A stretch of DNA of 64,000 nt from Atopsyche davidsoni (Eukaryota > Arthropoda > Insecta > Trichoptera > Hydrobiosidae), in assembly GCA_022113835.1 (NCBI GenBank), contig JAILWY010000010.1, positions 3,621,501-3,685,500 of the forward strand, written 5' to 3'. A program made the position numbers and the translations under genes. The notes under the pieces were generated by a model. The model searched no databases. It saw only the letters and a list, made by a program, of their open reading frames with translations, and was not told the DNA's origin. Below, piece after piece: positions 41,429-53,900 of the stretch (its first letter is position 1; every line of letters begins with the position of its first letter).

Positions 41429-41636
41429 GGAGGTGGAATAAAGGAATGCAACATACGCCTGTATGGAAAATTTTTATTTATACGTATTGATATTTCACAA
41501 ATAATTCTGACATACAAACAGCATAAAAATATATATTTTGTGAAATACTATAATTGGTTTAGAAGTGCTCTAAGAAAAATCTTATTTCAAAGACTGTTTT
41601 ACTTTAATAAATATAAAATATGACTGCTGCACATTT
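41429..41636 (+). repeat. Left arm of an inverted duplication
   Basis: Matches, in reverse complement, 42455-42812: shared words include GGAATAAAGGAATGCA, TTGGTTTAGAAGTGCTC, AAAGACTGTTTTACTT and TGACTGCTGCACAT in the same order. No coding function is seen. Confidence 0.75.
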
Positions 41637-42187
41637 GCTGCTTAGTGAAAATTCAGTAATAATATATAATTTTTTTATGTCAAGTGCCTCAGAGGAGGTT
41701 GGCGACCATTTCATTGAGCATATATTTATACTGAGCTTCTGTTCATGGTTTTTTACCGCAAAACTGCTGCTCAATAGCATTATTATATAATCGGCATTGT
41801 AAATTCAATTTTAATTTTATTTGTAGCCACTAGTTTTCCCAACATGCCTTGGTGTGCCAATTCTGCCTGAACTAAAAACATGTAACAATAAACATATTTT
41901 TATGATATGAATTGATAAATTTATCGACGCAGTGTTCTCAATAATAAGTAGCTAGAGAGACCTTAGTCTCATATGTATTGAAACCGACTTTGATAACAAT
42001 TTCAATTCAGTACGTACAGTACAGTACCACACGGTGCGAAATATGTGCATCCTTGCAGATATCACGTCGCCAAGTGCCTGCGGCCAGCTTACTCAGTCCC
42101 GCACTACTTAAGTCTCATTTCCTCTGTAAAACACTAAATTGGCGTCGGCAGACTTAAATACTGCGGCGCGTGAAAAGGTGCCAGAAA

Positions 42188-42219
42188 AGTGACGTCACGT
42201 GAGCTCACGTGACGTCACT
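42188..42219. promoter_or_regulatory. 32-bp perfect palindrome with two CREs and two E-boxes
   Basis: The 32 bases are exactly self-complementary. TGACGTCA (CRE, CREB/ATF type) is at 42190-42197 and 42210-42217; CACGTG (bHLH-ZIP E-box) at 42196-42201 and 42206-42211. A second 12-bp palindrome CGTGAGCTCACG follows at 42224-42235. This is a plausible enhancer or promoter core in the 8-kb space between two divergent SLC24 genes; it could also be a palindromic transposon tip. Confidence 0.7.
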
Positions 42220-42454
42220 CGCCCGTGAGCTCACGTCACGCCGGCACGTTCGCATTCATGGCTGATTCGCTCTGCTCGGCGAAGATGATGCTCGATTTTT
42301 CGCAAAGGTCAAACATAAGTGCTCACCTAAGGTTTTTTTTTTTTTTTTTGTACAGTTGTAACTACTAATAACTAGAAATAATGAAGAATTAACAACAACA
42401 AAAAATTATTATGGAATTCACTAAGCACCATTCGTCGAAAATAGACAACTGCCA

Positions 42455-42812
42455 AGAAATGTGCAGCAGTCATTTTTTATATGTATTTAAGTAAAACAGT
42501 CTTTGAAATAAGATATTTCTTAGAGCACTTCTAAACCAATTATTAATTAGAAATATTAATACGTATAAATAAAATTTTAACATCATTTATATTTTTTGTT
42601 GTTGATTGGTGGAGATCCATTTTTTATTAATGATACAGGTAACTTTGTATTCTTTCTTCACTTTGAGTTTATTATATTTTTTGCAAGACTAGTTTCGACC
42701 AACAGACTTGGTCATCATCAGATGCATAACAAAACTAGCAAAATATACAAATAACATATGCTTAAATAAATATTTTTTATACAGGCGTATATTGCATTCC
42801 TTTATTCCTCCT
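42455..42812 (-). repeat. Right arm of the inverted duplication, with insertion
   Basis: Aligns to the left arm except for about 200 bases (about 42580-42780) absent from it; that insertion carries the hammerhead motif. The arms are therefore older than the insertion. Confidence 0.7.
42683..42727 (-). ncRNA. Hammerhead ribozyme of Penelope-like type
   Basis: On the minus strand: core CTGATGA, then a perfect stem II hairpin (GACCAA..TTGGTC, loop GTCTG), then GAAA, then palindromic ACTAGT and C at the cleavage position. Stem I can form through TGCA/TGCA. All conserved core bases are intact. A minimal palindromic stem III is known from hammerheads of Penelope-like retroelements, which act as dimers. 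No reverse transcriptase is seen, so this is an isolated terminal fragment. Confidence 0.7.
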
Positions 42813-44810
42813 GCTAGATTTATTTTAAGGAAATGTAACAGTTGTAAATACTAATATGTATGCAATATTTCATATTTTTAAATATTCATTTCAACCATCT
42901 ACAAAACAATCAATGTCGTCGAGTAAAAGTAATACTTATAAGAAGACACAGCAAAATTATCGTAATAATTTAATTACATTTTTAAAGTATTATTACGTGT
43001 GCCAAGCAACTTGTTTATACAAATTAAATCATTTTTAATATGTAGCATATAATTTATATGTCAATAATTATTATGTGCGTATATTTTGAATAGTTTTATT
43101 TGAGAGGTTATTGTGAAGGTGCCCTCTAAAAATATATAAATCATAAAAAAAACATTGAAAGTAAATACTATAAATTGATAACATACATCAAATATAATAT
43201 AATACATTGTATTCGTAAAATATTTTTTCTGTTTTGATAAGCAAGAGCGACAAATGAAATTAACAAAAACCGATTTTTCCGATTCAAATCCTGTAATAAT
43301 TATTTTAGTTATTCCTCAACTATTTAATCGATGAAGTATTATATCTAGTAATCAGATCGACATCATACATATAATTATATCAAGTATACATGATTGAAAT
43401 TTTAAAGAAAGTCTTAGTATTCTCTCATCAGTTTTGCTAGAAAAGACCCGACGATCAAATAAATACTAGCACAAACAAAAAAATTATATCTATTAAATAA
43501 TTTACATTTTAATATTGATCGCTTATGTTTACAAAATAAAAAATATCACGTCGTTAAAAAATACAGCTCAGGTCTTTTCTTTACAGTATAGTTAGACATA
43601 TTAAATAGTTTTTTTTTGTATTAATATATTGGTCGTTTTAGGGTCACTGCCAGTGGCGGCATAGCCATTCAAATTCAAATGCATACATTTAGGAAATGGT
43701 CACATTGTTTAGAAATCCACCGGATTGTCAATTGTTGTCATGAGGACAAATCATATTGATCCATACAAAACCAATAGACCGCAGCGTGAGATGACAAACA
43801 TTATATCTTTCGGTGCTAAACGTTTTATGGCTCCACGATCTAAAATTTTGCTTGTTAACTACACCACTCCATAAAACTAGGAGGTGTAGGAAAAAGGCAG
43901 ATGAAAATCCAGGTAAACTAGTTTCAAACGATTTAGGAGTTTGCCTTGATTTATATTAAAATAACTAAGGACTCCATGATCAATAACTACTGAACCAAAA
44001 ACAGGTTTTTTATAATTATTATAAAATATCTCTCAGGACCCTAATGTCACGGCGTGCCACTTTAAATTACTAAGTATGGAAAGTTTAATATCATTCAAAC
44101 ATGTTTATATATTGATAATGTCTATTACCTCCAAGATAGATTTATCTATATTTACTCATTGAGCATTAAGTCGGGAGCTAACTCTATACAATGTAAGTAT
44201 GATACAAATTAAATGGCTTCGATTGCATGGTCTTATCTAAAGAAACATAAACGTTGTTATAATTATATACGAATACCGGTAATAATAAATGATTGAAGAA
44301 CTACAGTACAAATTGCCGAATTAAAATTTAAGCAATGCTAATTCAATTTATAACTAGTGGTTCCACCAGCAAAATGTGTAGATATACAGGTCGTTTTCTA
44401 AAATAAATACGTATAAGTATAATTACTTATGGTTACTTTCAAATTAAAAAAAATCCCCAAAGATCAAGATATGGGGAAACAGCGTAGAAATGTCAGGTTA
44501 GTTTACGAAATAATTCGTGCAAAAAACGACTTTCCCTGCAATTAAAGATCACATAACGATGACTAGTTACCGGTCATATTTTATTAATTTGATAACGTAA
44601 CAACAGAAATAATACAACGGATACGAGATATATTTATTAATCATAGAAAAAAAACTATCATGAGAAATAAAATATGTTGGAACGTGTGCCTCTGTACATA
44701 ATTGTGTTTAACCTTAAAAAGGTTATTTTTTATTATTTAGAAAAAAAGATTAATATTTTTGAGTAAAATACTTGAGTGATTTTCCACATGTTCGTTTTTA
44801 TTTGTGACCG

Positions 44811-44852
44811 GTTTCGCCAACCTTTCACGTTGGCACTATCAAACAGAGTGAG
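44811..44852 (-). ncRNA. Degraded Penelope-type hammerhead relic
   Basis: The minus strand shows stem II GCCAAC..GTTGGC, GAAA and palindromic ACCGGT followed by C, but the CUGANGA box is changed to TTGATAG-like sequence, so the ribozyme should be inactive. Confidence 0.5.
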
Positions 44853-44859
44853 ATTTTAT

Positions 44860-46970
44860 ATAATAATAATCAATTAGGTAAACAATTGTTAGAGGAATAG
44901 GTTGTTGGAAAGGAGAGAGAGTGATTGTCAGGTGGTTTATATTAATGGTGTAATTATCTAAAGTAGTGGCTTTGAGGTGTAGCAACAGTTATCCTGTGTT
45001 GGGGTTTGTCCTGTAGTGTGTTTATCTGTAAATAATAGGTTTCTGCGCAGTAAATGGTTTTTTGCAATAGGGAATATTAATTTTAATATAATAACTGTAC
45101 TCATAAATATAAAATGGAATTCCACCAAGTCAAAAATATTGTTTTTTTTTTTTTTAAATATTGCTAAGCTGGGCGACAGGTGTTTTGATAAAATGCATCT
45201 CAAAACTTTGTGTGTGTATCGACAGTTCGGCTGCTGCGCTAGCTCGCCATTGCCACATAAAATGTGAAATTCAATTATTTTTTAAAATATTTTTTTATTG
45301 TGTTTATTGGGGACGTTGTTTATACTTCAGGTTCGGTTATTTTTCAGAGCAGGATAGCGTTTTCCGGCAAGGAGAGCGCTGTGGCGTGGCGTCGCCTCGC
45401 ACACAGGCGAGCCACACACGCCGGGCCACGTGACGGCTTCTTGGATCGAAAGCGATATTGTAAAGCTAATTTCCATCCGAGCACATAGGGTTAGTAGGTA
45501 CGAGTTGTAATAAATTATACAGGTCGCTCCGCTGTGTTGGTTAGGTCCGAATCGCGCTACATAGGTACTTACGGCGTTCAATACGTAAATGGCGGTAGAT
45601 TGTGATTACAGCCGGCCACCACAGGGCTAAATCAGAATCTTTGACTTCAACTCAACACATCCGTCGGGAGTTGTCGCGGTGGGTCCTAAATCCGAATTCG
45701 TTTCTGGACTGTAGAAAAATAAAGACACGCCGTGATATGTGCCAAAACTATTGGGGCAGTTGCATTATTCAAATATAATTGAGCCGTTGCAACTTCGCTT
45801 GCAACGCTGATACTATGTCATGTTTTTTTTTTTTTTTTTTTTAACAAAATTACGGTTGGGGAAAGATTGCGCTTGGGTTAGGTTAGTGCCATGGCACGTC
45901 GAAGTTCGTTCATTAAAAGAGGTTATTTTCGGTAGAAACACTCGTATTTGGTGCTAATTTCTGAAGTCGTTTTGCCTGAGTGAGCATCGCAGGCTTTACG
46001 ATCGCGAACTGTCCTCTCATTGAGTTGATTAGTGGCTGCGGTTTTCTTATCTCGACATGCTTCCTTTTTATATGAATTTAGCTGGTGGACGCCGAGGATG
46101 TCGTTTCGTGAGTGTGTCGTTATCTTCTCACTAGTCTCATCAAAGACGGAGAGCTTTGTAACAATTATTACATACTTGAACATTTTAATATTTTGCAGTC
46201 GATTACTAAATATTCAACAAAAGTATTTTATCTGTATTATGATTGTTGTTTTTTCTACCTATAAGCAAGCAGGACCAATGTCGTTTTAGTCTAACACGAT
46301 TATGACATTTGTTTTTTAAATTATTATTATTAGAGACTTCGGAGATAGTGAGAGACACATGAACAAAGTTTTAAGAAAAACCTCCAACAGCTGCAGTAAA
46401 AAGGTCACGTAGTCTCGTTACCAGTTAGGTTTTATTTATATTTACACAATATAGAATTACATTGAACACGCAAACACAGGCAAATTAATGTGTGTATTAA
46501 ATTATTGTTAGACCATTAAAAGATATTTGAAATTATATCTTTTGTATTTGGGTTTGTGGCGGACCAAGAAATAATGTTTTTATTCTTTCAGCGCCTTCAA
46601 AATGACTGGGATATTTGTAATTCTGTTTTATGATTACAATATTTGACAATGACGTGTAACGAAAATACCAATGCTGGTTAATACTATGTGTATTCAGTAT
46701 AAACCGTCATTTTTGCAGGCAGTCAGGTAAAATTCAAGTACAGCATGGAGACATATCGAATTGTCTAGTTATTGTGGGTCACGAGTAAAATGCCGGATTA
46801 ATGGCATTTCAAATTTTAATGACTTTTCAGTGACATTTTGAGAGTTTTCGTGCTCGGCTCGGATCGATATTTGAATTTCCCAAAATATTTCAAATAATTC
46901 ACAAGCGCGTGCAGCGGGCGACGGTTGTTTATTTTTTTTAACTCGGCTAATAGACAGGCTCGTAACGCGT
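44860..46970. other. Non-coding stretch before the GC-rich island
   Basis: Mixed composition; 45350-45450 and 45500-45680 are GC-richer and one CACGTG lies near 45426. Poly-T at 45821-45842. No supported exon. Confidence 0.4.
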
Positions 46971-47345
46971 GATTGACCACATAAGGACCGATCGTTGCAC
47001 CAATAAAAAAAATAAAAGTTCCCAATATGTCCCAGTGGCGCACGCGGGGAGGGAGCGCGTCTCGGGCCGCTCCACACACTCGCAGCGGCAATTGGCTCCA
47101 GTCATTCTTCTCTCGGCGCGGCCGCCAGTATGCCCGCGTAGTGTCGCTCGCGCACAGCCTGTCCTGCGCAGTCCCGGCCGTGGATCAGTCAGCATGGATT
47201 TACTGGCCAACCTTACGGAAGGTAATCCCCGCCCGCCAGTGCAGTGACTCCGGAGTGCCCCCGGGGCGGAGCGCCGCCGCCCGCGCCTCGGCTCGCGTCG
47301 GAGTGCCGCCAGTCGGGCAACCGGTCCTCGGCGCGATCCTTTATC
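46971..47345 (+). promoter_or_regulatory. GC/CpG-rich promoter-like island
   Basis: About 300 bp of CpG-dense sequence in AT-rich surroundings, ending just past a good translation start (AGCATGG at 47194). Likely promoter and 5' UTR of the second SLC24 gene. Open frames crossing it on both strands reflect GC content and are not called. Confidence 0.5.
47194..47222 (+). CDS. Candidate first coding exon of the second SLC24 gene
   Basis: ATG in A(-3)/G(+4) context opens MDLLANLTE plus one base, then donor G|GTAATC. The phase-1 end fits the exon at 63642, which starts with two bases AA, so the join would give a Glu codon and MDLLANLTE-E-NCTQAA. The NLT sequon suits an extracellular NCKX N-terminus. 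There would be no hydrophobic leader, unlike most relatives, so missing exons or another gene are possible. The implied intron is 16.4 kb. Confidence 0.4.
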
Positions 47346-49930
47346 TGGCTCAATCAGCGCAAACGGTCCAGATGGTTTTCATGAGCGGATGTCGAATATA
47401 GATCAAGATCATTACGAATCATGTTTCCTTTGCTTTGATGATTTATTGCCGTCATGTATCGGTTGTGGTTTTGAATTTGATTGAATTCGCTTTTGTGACG
47501 ATGCCGGGACACGACGTTTTAATATCGATAGTGAAAAATCACGCCCGCCAATTTTATCGCGTGAATGATTTGTTAAACTTAAACGCGAATCCAAAACATC
47601 GCGGCCGTCGTTTTGCCTACGGAAGTAACCGGTGTCCATTTATTAGACACTTACGTGTGTCCTGTCTCATCAGCGTTCCTCTACGAATGAAAAGTAATCG
47701 ATGTACATACAATTTATAATAGTAAAATTACTTATTGTAGCGGAAATAATCTGTAGCCAGATATTCTGTTGACGCTAGTAGGATGAAAGGAAGAGTGAAT
47801 CGCTGTCGCCTCGTACGTACTAGTTTTTATTGAATGCACCCACCACCGAAAAAAATCACATAAATTACATACTTACATCAACAATGAGTTTCAAACCCTT
47901 TACAACGTACATTAATCAATAAAGTAAACAATAATATTACAATGCAAATATTTTTTTTGTAAATACTGATAATAAATAAAAAAATACTGTAAATTAATTT
48001 TATGACATCGGTAATAATCATAATCGACTGGAAACCAGAGCATTCAACGTCGAAAGCTCAATGTGTTGATTAAAAAAGCTTTCTTCTGATGGAGCGCTGA
48101 TATCCGGGGGCGTTTTCAGTTGCCCGTCGCGCTGAAGGGCGGCGACCGATATCTGCGATTCTTTATGTAATCCTCCATTTGCGCGGTTTCACTGCATTCA
48201 TTCCATCGCTTTTATATTTTTCCAGTCGCCGAGTTCTCAAGACAGTCCCACGCATAGTTTTGTGTCTTGTTTTGGCCAGCAAAGATGTTCGTGCGGCTGT
48301 GCGAGTGTCATTTAGCAGTCTAAAATTGTCACTTGAATAGTTTAAGCGGGGAAGCCAATTCATAGGTTAATACCAATACCCTTGAAAGATACTGAGAGCA
48401 TTACTCCTTTGATTATGAGCGAACGTCGTCCAAAGCGTGTGGAGAATTATTTGGCACTAGGCCGAGGTAGGCTCTCGTGGAGTGGCCGTTCGTCCCAGCC
48501 TCCTGATCTGCGGATATCGGTGCCTCGTGGTCCGAATGCAGTGCGTTTCATGCCATGAAGCATCACCAGAAAATCATAAATTATCATGTGCATATTGATA
48601 TCTTATCTTGCTAATATCATAAGGCTAAATCACACAAAAGTATTAATCCTATACACGTAATACATTCCTCTTTAAAAATAACTCCTCTCGAGCGCTTTAC
48701 GGTAAAAATATAAAAACGTTACAACTTTATCACACGAGCTATGAATGGTGAAATTTACGTTGAAATATATAATTCTCAGAATAAGCAGAAACTATTTTAA
48801 TGAAAACTGATTCTCACTTTAGTAAAATTCATGTTTATTATATCGTAAAGTTTATAAATAAAACTACCGATCAGTAAACATCAGCCATTCTCGGTATATG
48901 TTATGATTTATGAACGGCATAGAAACTCAGTAATCTAACTTAAGATTTTTAGATTACTTATTTTTTATCGTCACGGCAACAGATTATGGTATTTATCATA
49001 ATATTACACAATGCCATATCAGTAATTTATTTGCACTGAAAATTCCCAGTTACTGAATATTGAGATTACCGCGAATGCGTGGTGACAATACAACACCACT
49101 GTGTATAGGAAATATCACGGAAAACTCGGAAAACTCATGCCCATTTACCAATCACGTGTATAACAGTTATAATGCATTTTTAATAAGACAACAATCCTGC
49201 ATTATATTGTCTCATCAGTAGTATGCGGAGTTTTCAAATGACATGAAAAATAGTAGGTGTGGTAGCAATTCAGTCGAACCATTGCTTCATCTAACCATGT
49301 TGTAGAGCAACAATAAAACAATTTGAAAAAATACATGTGGTTATCTTAACATTAAAATGTAAATATAATTTGCTGAAAATCACGCCATTTGCAGATTTGT
49401 TTATCGATGCATGTATTTTTATTTGCTGCTTTCCAGTATTGTACGTCTTGCCAGATCGATGATAAACCTCAACGCGAGTAAAATGTAGGTCCTGGTAAAT
49501 AGGATGTATGTGGAATTTTGTGCACTACTATTCCCGCTTCACTAATGTTTAATACACATACATGAAAATAAAATATTCAAATAAACTTATCCACGAACAA
49601 CCGATTTCATGAAAATCCAAATAGCATGGTTTGGAATAAAAAGTCAGTTCTAATTAATTAGTCATGTTATTTTTAGTACAATATATTTATAATTCATTGC
49701 ATGTGAAGAGGAGTGGGATAAAATATGATTTTACAGAAGTGAATATGAAGTTAATTATTTTAATTATGTCTGACTAGATACATTGATAATATTATTTTAG
49801 ATGTTACGCTGCGTTTGTTGCTGAAATTTTCTAGATTACAATCTCGGTACTGGTATTTTGTTTCCAGTACTCCCAAAACGTCAAAAATTTCATAACACCC
49901 AAGTACTCAGCGTTAACTATATCGATAGCT
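47346..49930. other. Presumed intron of the second SLC24 gene, left part
   Basis: Non-coding as far as I can tell. A small open frame at 48415-48558 (MSERRPKRVENYLALGRGRL...) sits in a GC-richer patch but has no recognisable domain. Confidence 0.4.
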
Positions 49931-50972
49931 ACCAAAGCCTACAGAGGTATGATTCAATATCAAATCCGTTTGTGCGAAATTACATTTAGCAATGTGCTGA
50001 TTCTCCCCACAGTACTTAAAGAAGCTGCGGGTAGCTGTGTATGAAATTCCGACTATGCAGGGGAAGGCGATGTTTTCGTGCGGATGAATCTTTATCGGTT
50101 CGTTGTGATTGAAGTACCGGTGTGCTGTCTTCGTAGACTACGCAGCGGAAAACAAGGTTTTCCAAAGCCTACAGAGGTTCAATATCAAAATCCGTTTTTG
50201 AGAAATTACATTTAGCAATGTGCTGATTCTCCCCACAGTACTTTTAGAAGCTGTGTAATAAATTCCGACTATGCAGGGGAAGGGAATGTTTTCGTGCGGA
50301 TGAATCTTTATCGGTTCGTTGTGTTTGAAGTCCCTTTATGTTGTCTTCGTATGGTTCAGTCCCGGGACGCTGGAGGATACCGCTGGTACCTGTCGATCCT
50401 CGTGCCTACTACGCAGCGGAAAACAAGGTTTTCCATAGCCTACAGAGGTTCAATATCAAAATCTGTTTGTGCGAAGGTACATTTAGCAATGTGCTAAGAA
50501 GCTGCGGGTAGCCGTGTAAGAAATTCTGACTATGCAGGGGAAGGCAATGTTTTCGTGCGGATGAATCTTTATCGGTTCGTTGTGCTTGAAGTCCCTGTAT
50601 GTTGTCTTCGTACGGTCAGTCCCGGGACGCTGGAGGATACCGCCGGTACCTGTCGATCCTCGTGCCTACTAGCGGAAAACAGTTCAATATCAAAATCCGT
50701 TTGTGCGAAGGTACATTTAGCAATGTGCTGATTCTCCATACAGTACTTTTAGAAGCTGTGTAATAAATTCCGACTATGCAGAGGAGGGCAATGTTTTCGT
50801 TCGTTGTGATTGAAGTACAGGTGTGTTGTCTTCGTGCGGTTCGGTCCCTGCGGGGGGTATGGCCGGTACCTGCCGATCCTTGTGCCTACTACGCAGCGGA
50901 AAGCAAGGTTTTCCATCCAATTTGGGTGAATCATTATCGGTCTGTTGTGATTGAATCGCAGGCGTATTATCT
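49931..50972 (+). repeat. Diverged tandem repeat, about 230-270-bp units
   Basis: Units begin near 49931, 50162, 50433 and 50682 with a partial fifth near 50912. Shared words: CCTACAGAGG, CAATATCAAA, CATTTAGCAATGTGCT, TTCCGACTATGCAGGGGAAGG, and TTATCGGTTCGTTGTG. Copies 2 and 3 carry an extra block (CCCGGGACGCTGGAGGATAC) missing from copy 1. The family is not recognised. Confidence 0.8.
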
Positions 50973-53900
50973 ACGCACCGCTAGGCCCTCCGCGTCCGCG
51001 CGCGCCTTCGGGCCCGTTTTGTTCGGCTCCGGCCTCAGTATTGAATCGGAATAATGCTATAATGCTACACGCCCACCTGCGAAACGATTGTCTCGTTGAT
51101 GGTCGTCCGGCCACCGTGGCGGTCCGTGACAACGGGCACGCGATGCACAGGACCCCACTTGCCTGCCAGCCACTCTTTGCCGGGCAGAACTTTAATACTT
51201 ACTATGGCGATATTACTCCACACACTTTTCAACGCCTCTCATATATATATATATATATATATATACTTCAAACAAATCAATCATTTACTTTTTAAAAAAA
51301 AAAGCACTTTTCACGGGTCGGAACTTTTAATAGAGACAAGCTTTAAACGAGACAAGTTCTTTATGTATTATAACTTATTTGATGACGAATTTGTAGATTT
51401 GTAGATCATGGCTTGCCTGTTTTAAAACACCCAATAAAACAAATTGAATGATTATATTTTGTATTCATTTTGATCGTTTGAGAAATGGGCTTTTGATTGA
51501 GAATAGAAAATTATGTGATATTTCCTTATATAATATGATTATACATAATAAACGATCAGAGGTTTCTACTTTTTAGGCATAACGTCAAGTTCACACTGCT
51601 ATTGAAGTATTTAAAATTAAATATAAATTGATTATGTGTACTTGTATTTAATTAGAAACTATTTGTTTTGCGAAAACTGTAAAAATTCATGAAGCCACCC
51701 TATGAAATAAAACTTCAGGCGATAAGACCGTTTTAATATATAATATATTGTGTTTCTGATTATTTAATAAGTCTTATTTCTTAAAACCTCATTTAAATTA
51801 ATGAGTGTTTTTTTTAGAATTCATTCACTTAGTAAAATTACACTAACAGATAGTATAAATAAATACGCATTTTTATTTTAAAAAATACAAATATTTTATT
51901 TTACAAAATGTGCATAGTAATTCTACTGTACAACAATTTTACTGATATTACAAAAAAATATAATTTACATAAATATTTTAATAATAGACTGGTACTGGAT
52001 TTACATTTGATTGATTATGTATAGTTATGTCTTCAATTTTTAAAAATATTTTCATCGATGTAATATAATGACATTTAAATTTAAGTTAGAATTTCAAAAA
52101 ACTAGTTATTTTGAACAACAAACATTAAAATATGGTGAAATGGTTTTTTACTGCAGAACTTATTTTTCTCTAAAAACAAGTGCAAATCGAGACAAATCAA
52201 ATCAATAAATTAAAATGATTTAAAAATTAAATTTTATATTTTGTTGACTTGCATCTTAAAATGTGGACTTTAATTGATACAAAAAATGAAAAAACTTTTA
52301 ACTTTTAATAATTAAATTTGTAAGTTGATCCGCAAAAAATGAGACACCAAACATTTATTTTTGTATAAAAAGTAGATTGCTTGTTGAAAAAAATATTCTT
52401 ATATTTGCTTTTTCTTACACGCGTCAATTTTAAAAATTAATCAGTTATACTGAATACGTAAAAAGTAATCGTGACCTAGATCTTATGGATATTGCTCACT
52501 TTTTAATAGATCTTTCAGGATTCAGAATACAATGTATTATTGCGTGATTTTTGTTATCATTATACAATCGGATAAGAATTTACATCGATAATTGTATTAA
52601 TATTCTTCGTTTACTTAAGTTTTAACAAAGTTTTAATCTTATGATTATATAAACTTATAATAATTATATTAACCAGATGTATTCAATATTTTTGACAGAA
52701 AGTATTTGGTGGAATATAATTTTGATATTATTCAAATAAAAAAATATTACAATGATTTTCTCACGTTCACGTATTTTCATTGCTTTATATGAAAATGCCA
52801 AAGGTATAAGTAGGCGAAACTAGTCACAATAAAAACAATAACGTAGAAAAAATTCCAAATTGAGATTTTAACTCGATATGATCATTATAGAAATAAAAAA
52901 GGATAAACGAATTCACAAAAGTTGGAAATCGTTCGTCATCATTTAATGTTTCTCTATTTCAATTTTTGGGAATTCCATATCATTTTGTTTAATTAATCAT
53001 AATTCAATGCAATTAAAACGTTTAATAGTTATATTTTAGAATAATTAAAAAATGCATTATCATGTTTTATACTCTCTCTATCTATAATTACTTTGACAAA
53101 GACTTAGTAACAAGTCAATAAATTAATAAGAATTTATCGAATCATCTTGATTTTATTAATCGATGTGTGCTTCGTTTTTTTTTCCATTGTGTACTCAAAT
53201 AAATATTACACTGAAATTGATCTTTTGTATTTTCAAAAAAACCTTTACTTACATAGCTTCTGTTGATTTGTAAAGATAATTATATATATATATTATTGAT
53301 ACCGTTTTCCAGTAAGTGTTGAAAATAATACGAAAATTTAGATTTGATTTAGAAGTCCATGCTTTTTATTATGGATTTCTTAATAGAATCTTTTCAGTTG
53401 GGTTAGGTTATATTAAAAATTATTTTACTGCTATTTACAAGCAAGCTCTAAACTATGGTTTTCCTCAAGTTGTTTATTAATAACCGGCCTGTTTCAGCTT
53501 CAGCATCAAAGTAAGTCCATTTGACTTAACTGCAGGCGAAAAGCCACGCACAGTGTTAAACCGGACAAGACGAATCTATCACTTTTCATACGAGTATACA
53601 CAATTTTGGATTATTGATAGCTTAGTTCGTAGAGCTTCAAAGAAGATGCCTGAAAGTATTCAGTATTTTCTAAAAAGAAGTACGACCGAAGAATGTGCCC
53701 TTAGAAGCTCAGATCCAAGTCCAGGATTATTCGGCGTAGCGAACAATGCTGTGAGTCGGTCAGAGCTTCTAGCGACATCCGAACGTCAATAAACTTGCCG
53801 TATTGTTTAGTAGTTAAAAAGGCCAGACGCGGGTACAGTCCCATTGAGTGATCAACCGAAATATGTTTTGCAATGTCCACCGAGGAGGAGAGGACTTCAC

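Noticed and set aside
46769..47401. Overlapping open frames on both strands near 47 kb
   Set aside because: They coincide with the CpG-rich island and reflect composition; only the short start exon at 47194 has a phase-compatible donor.
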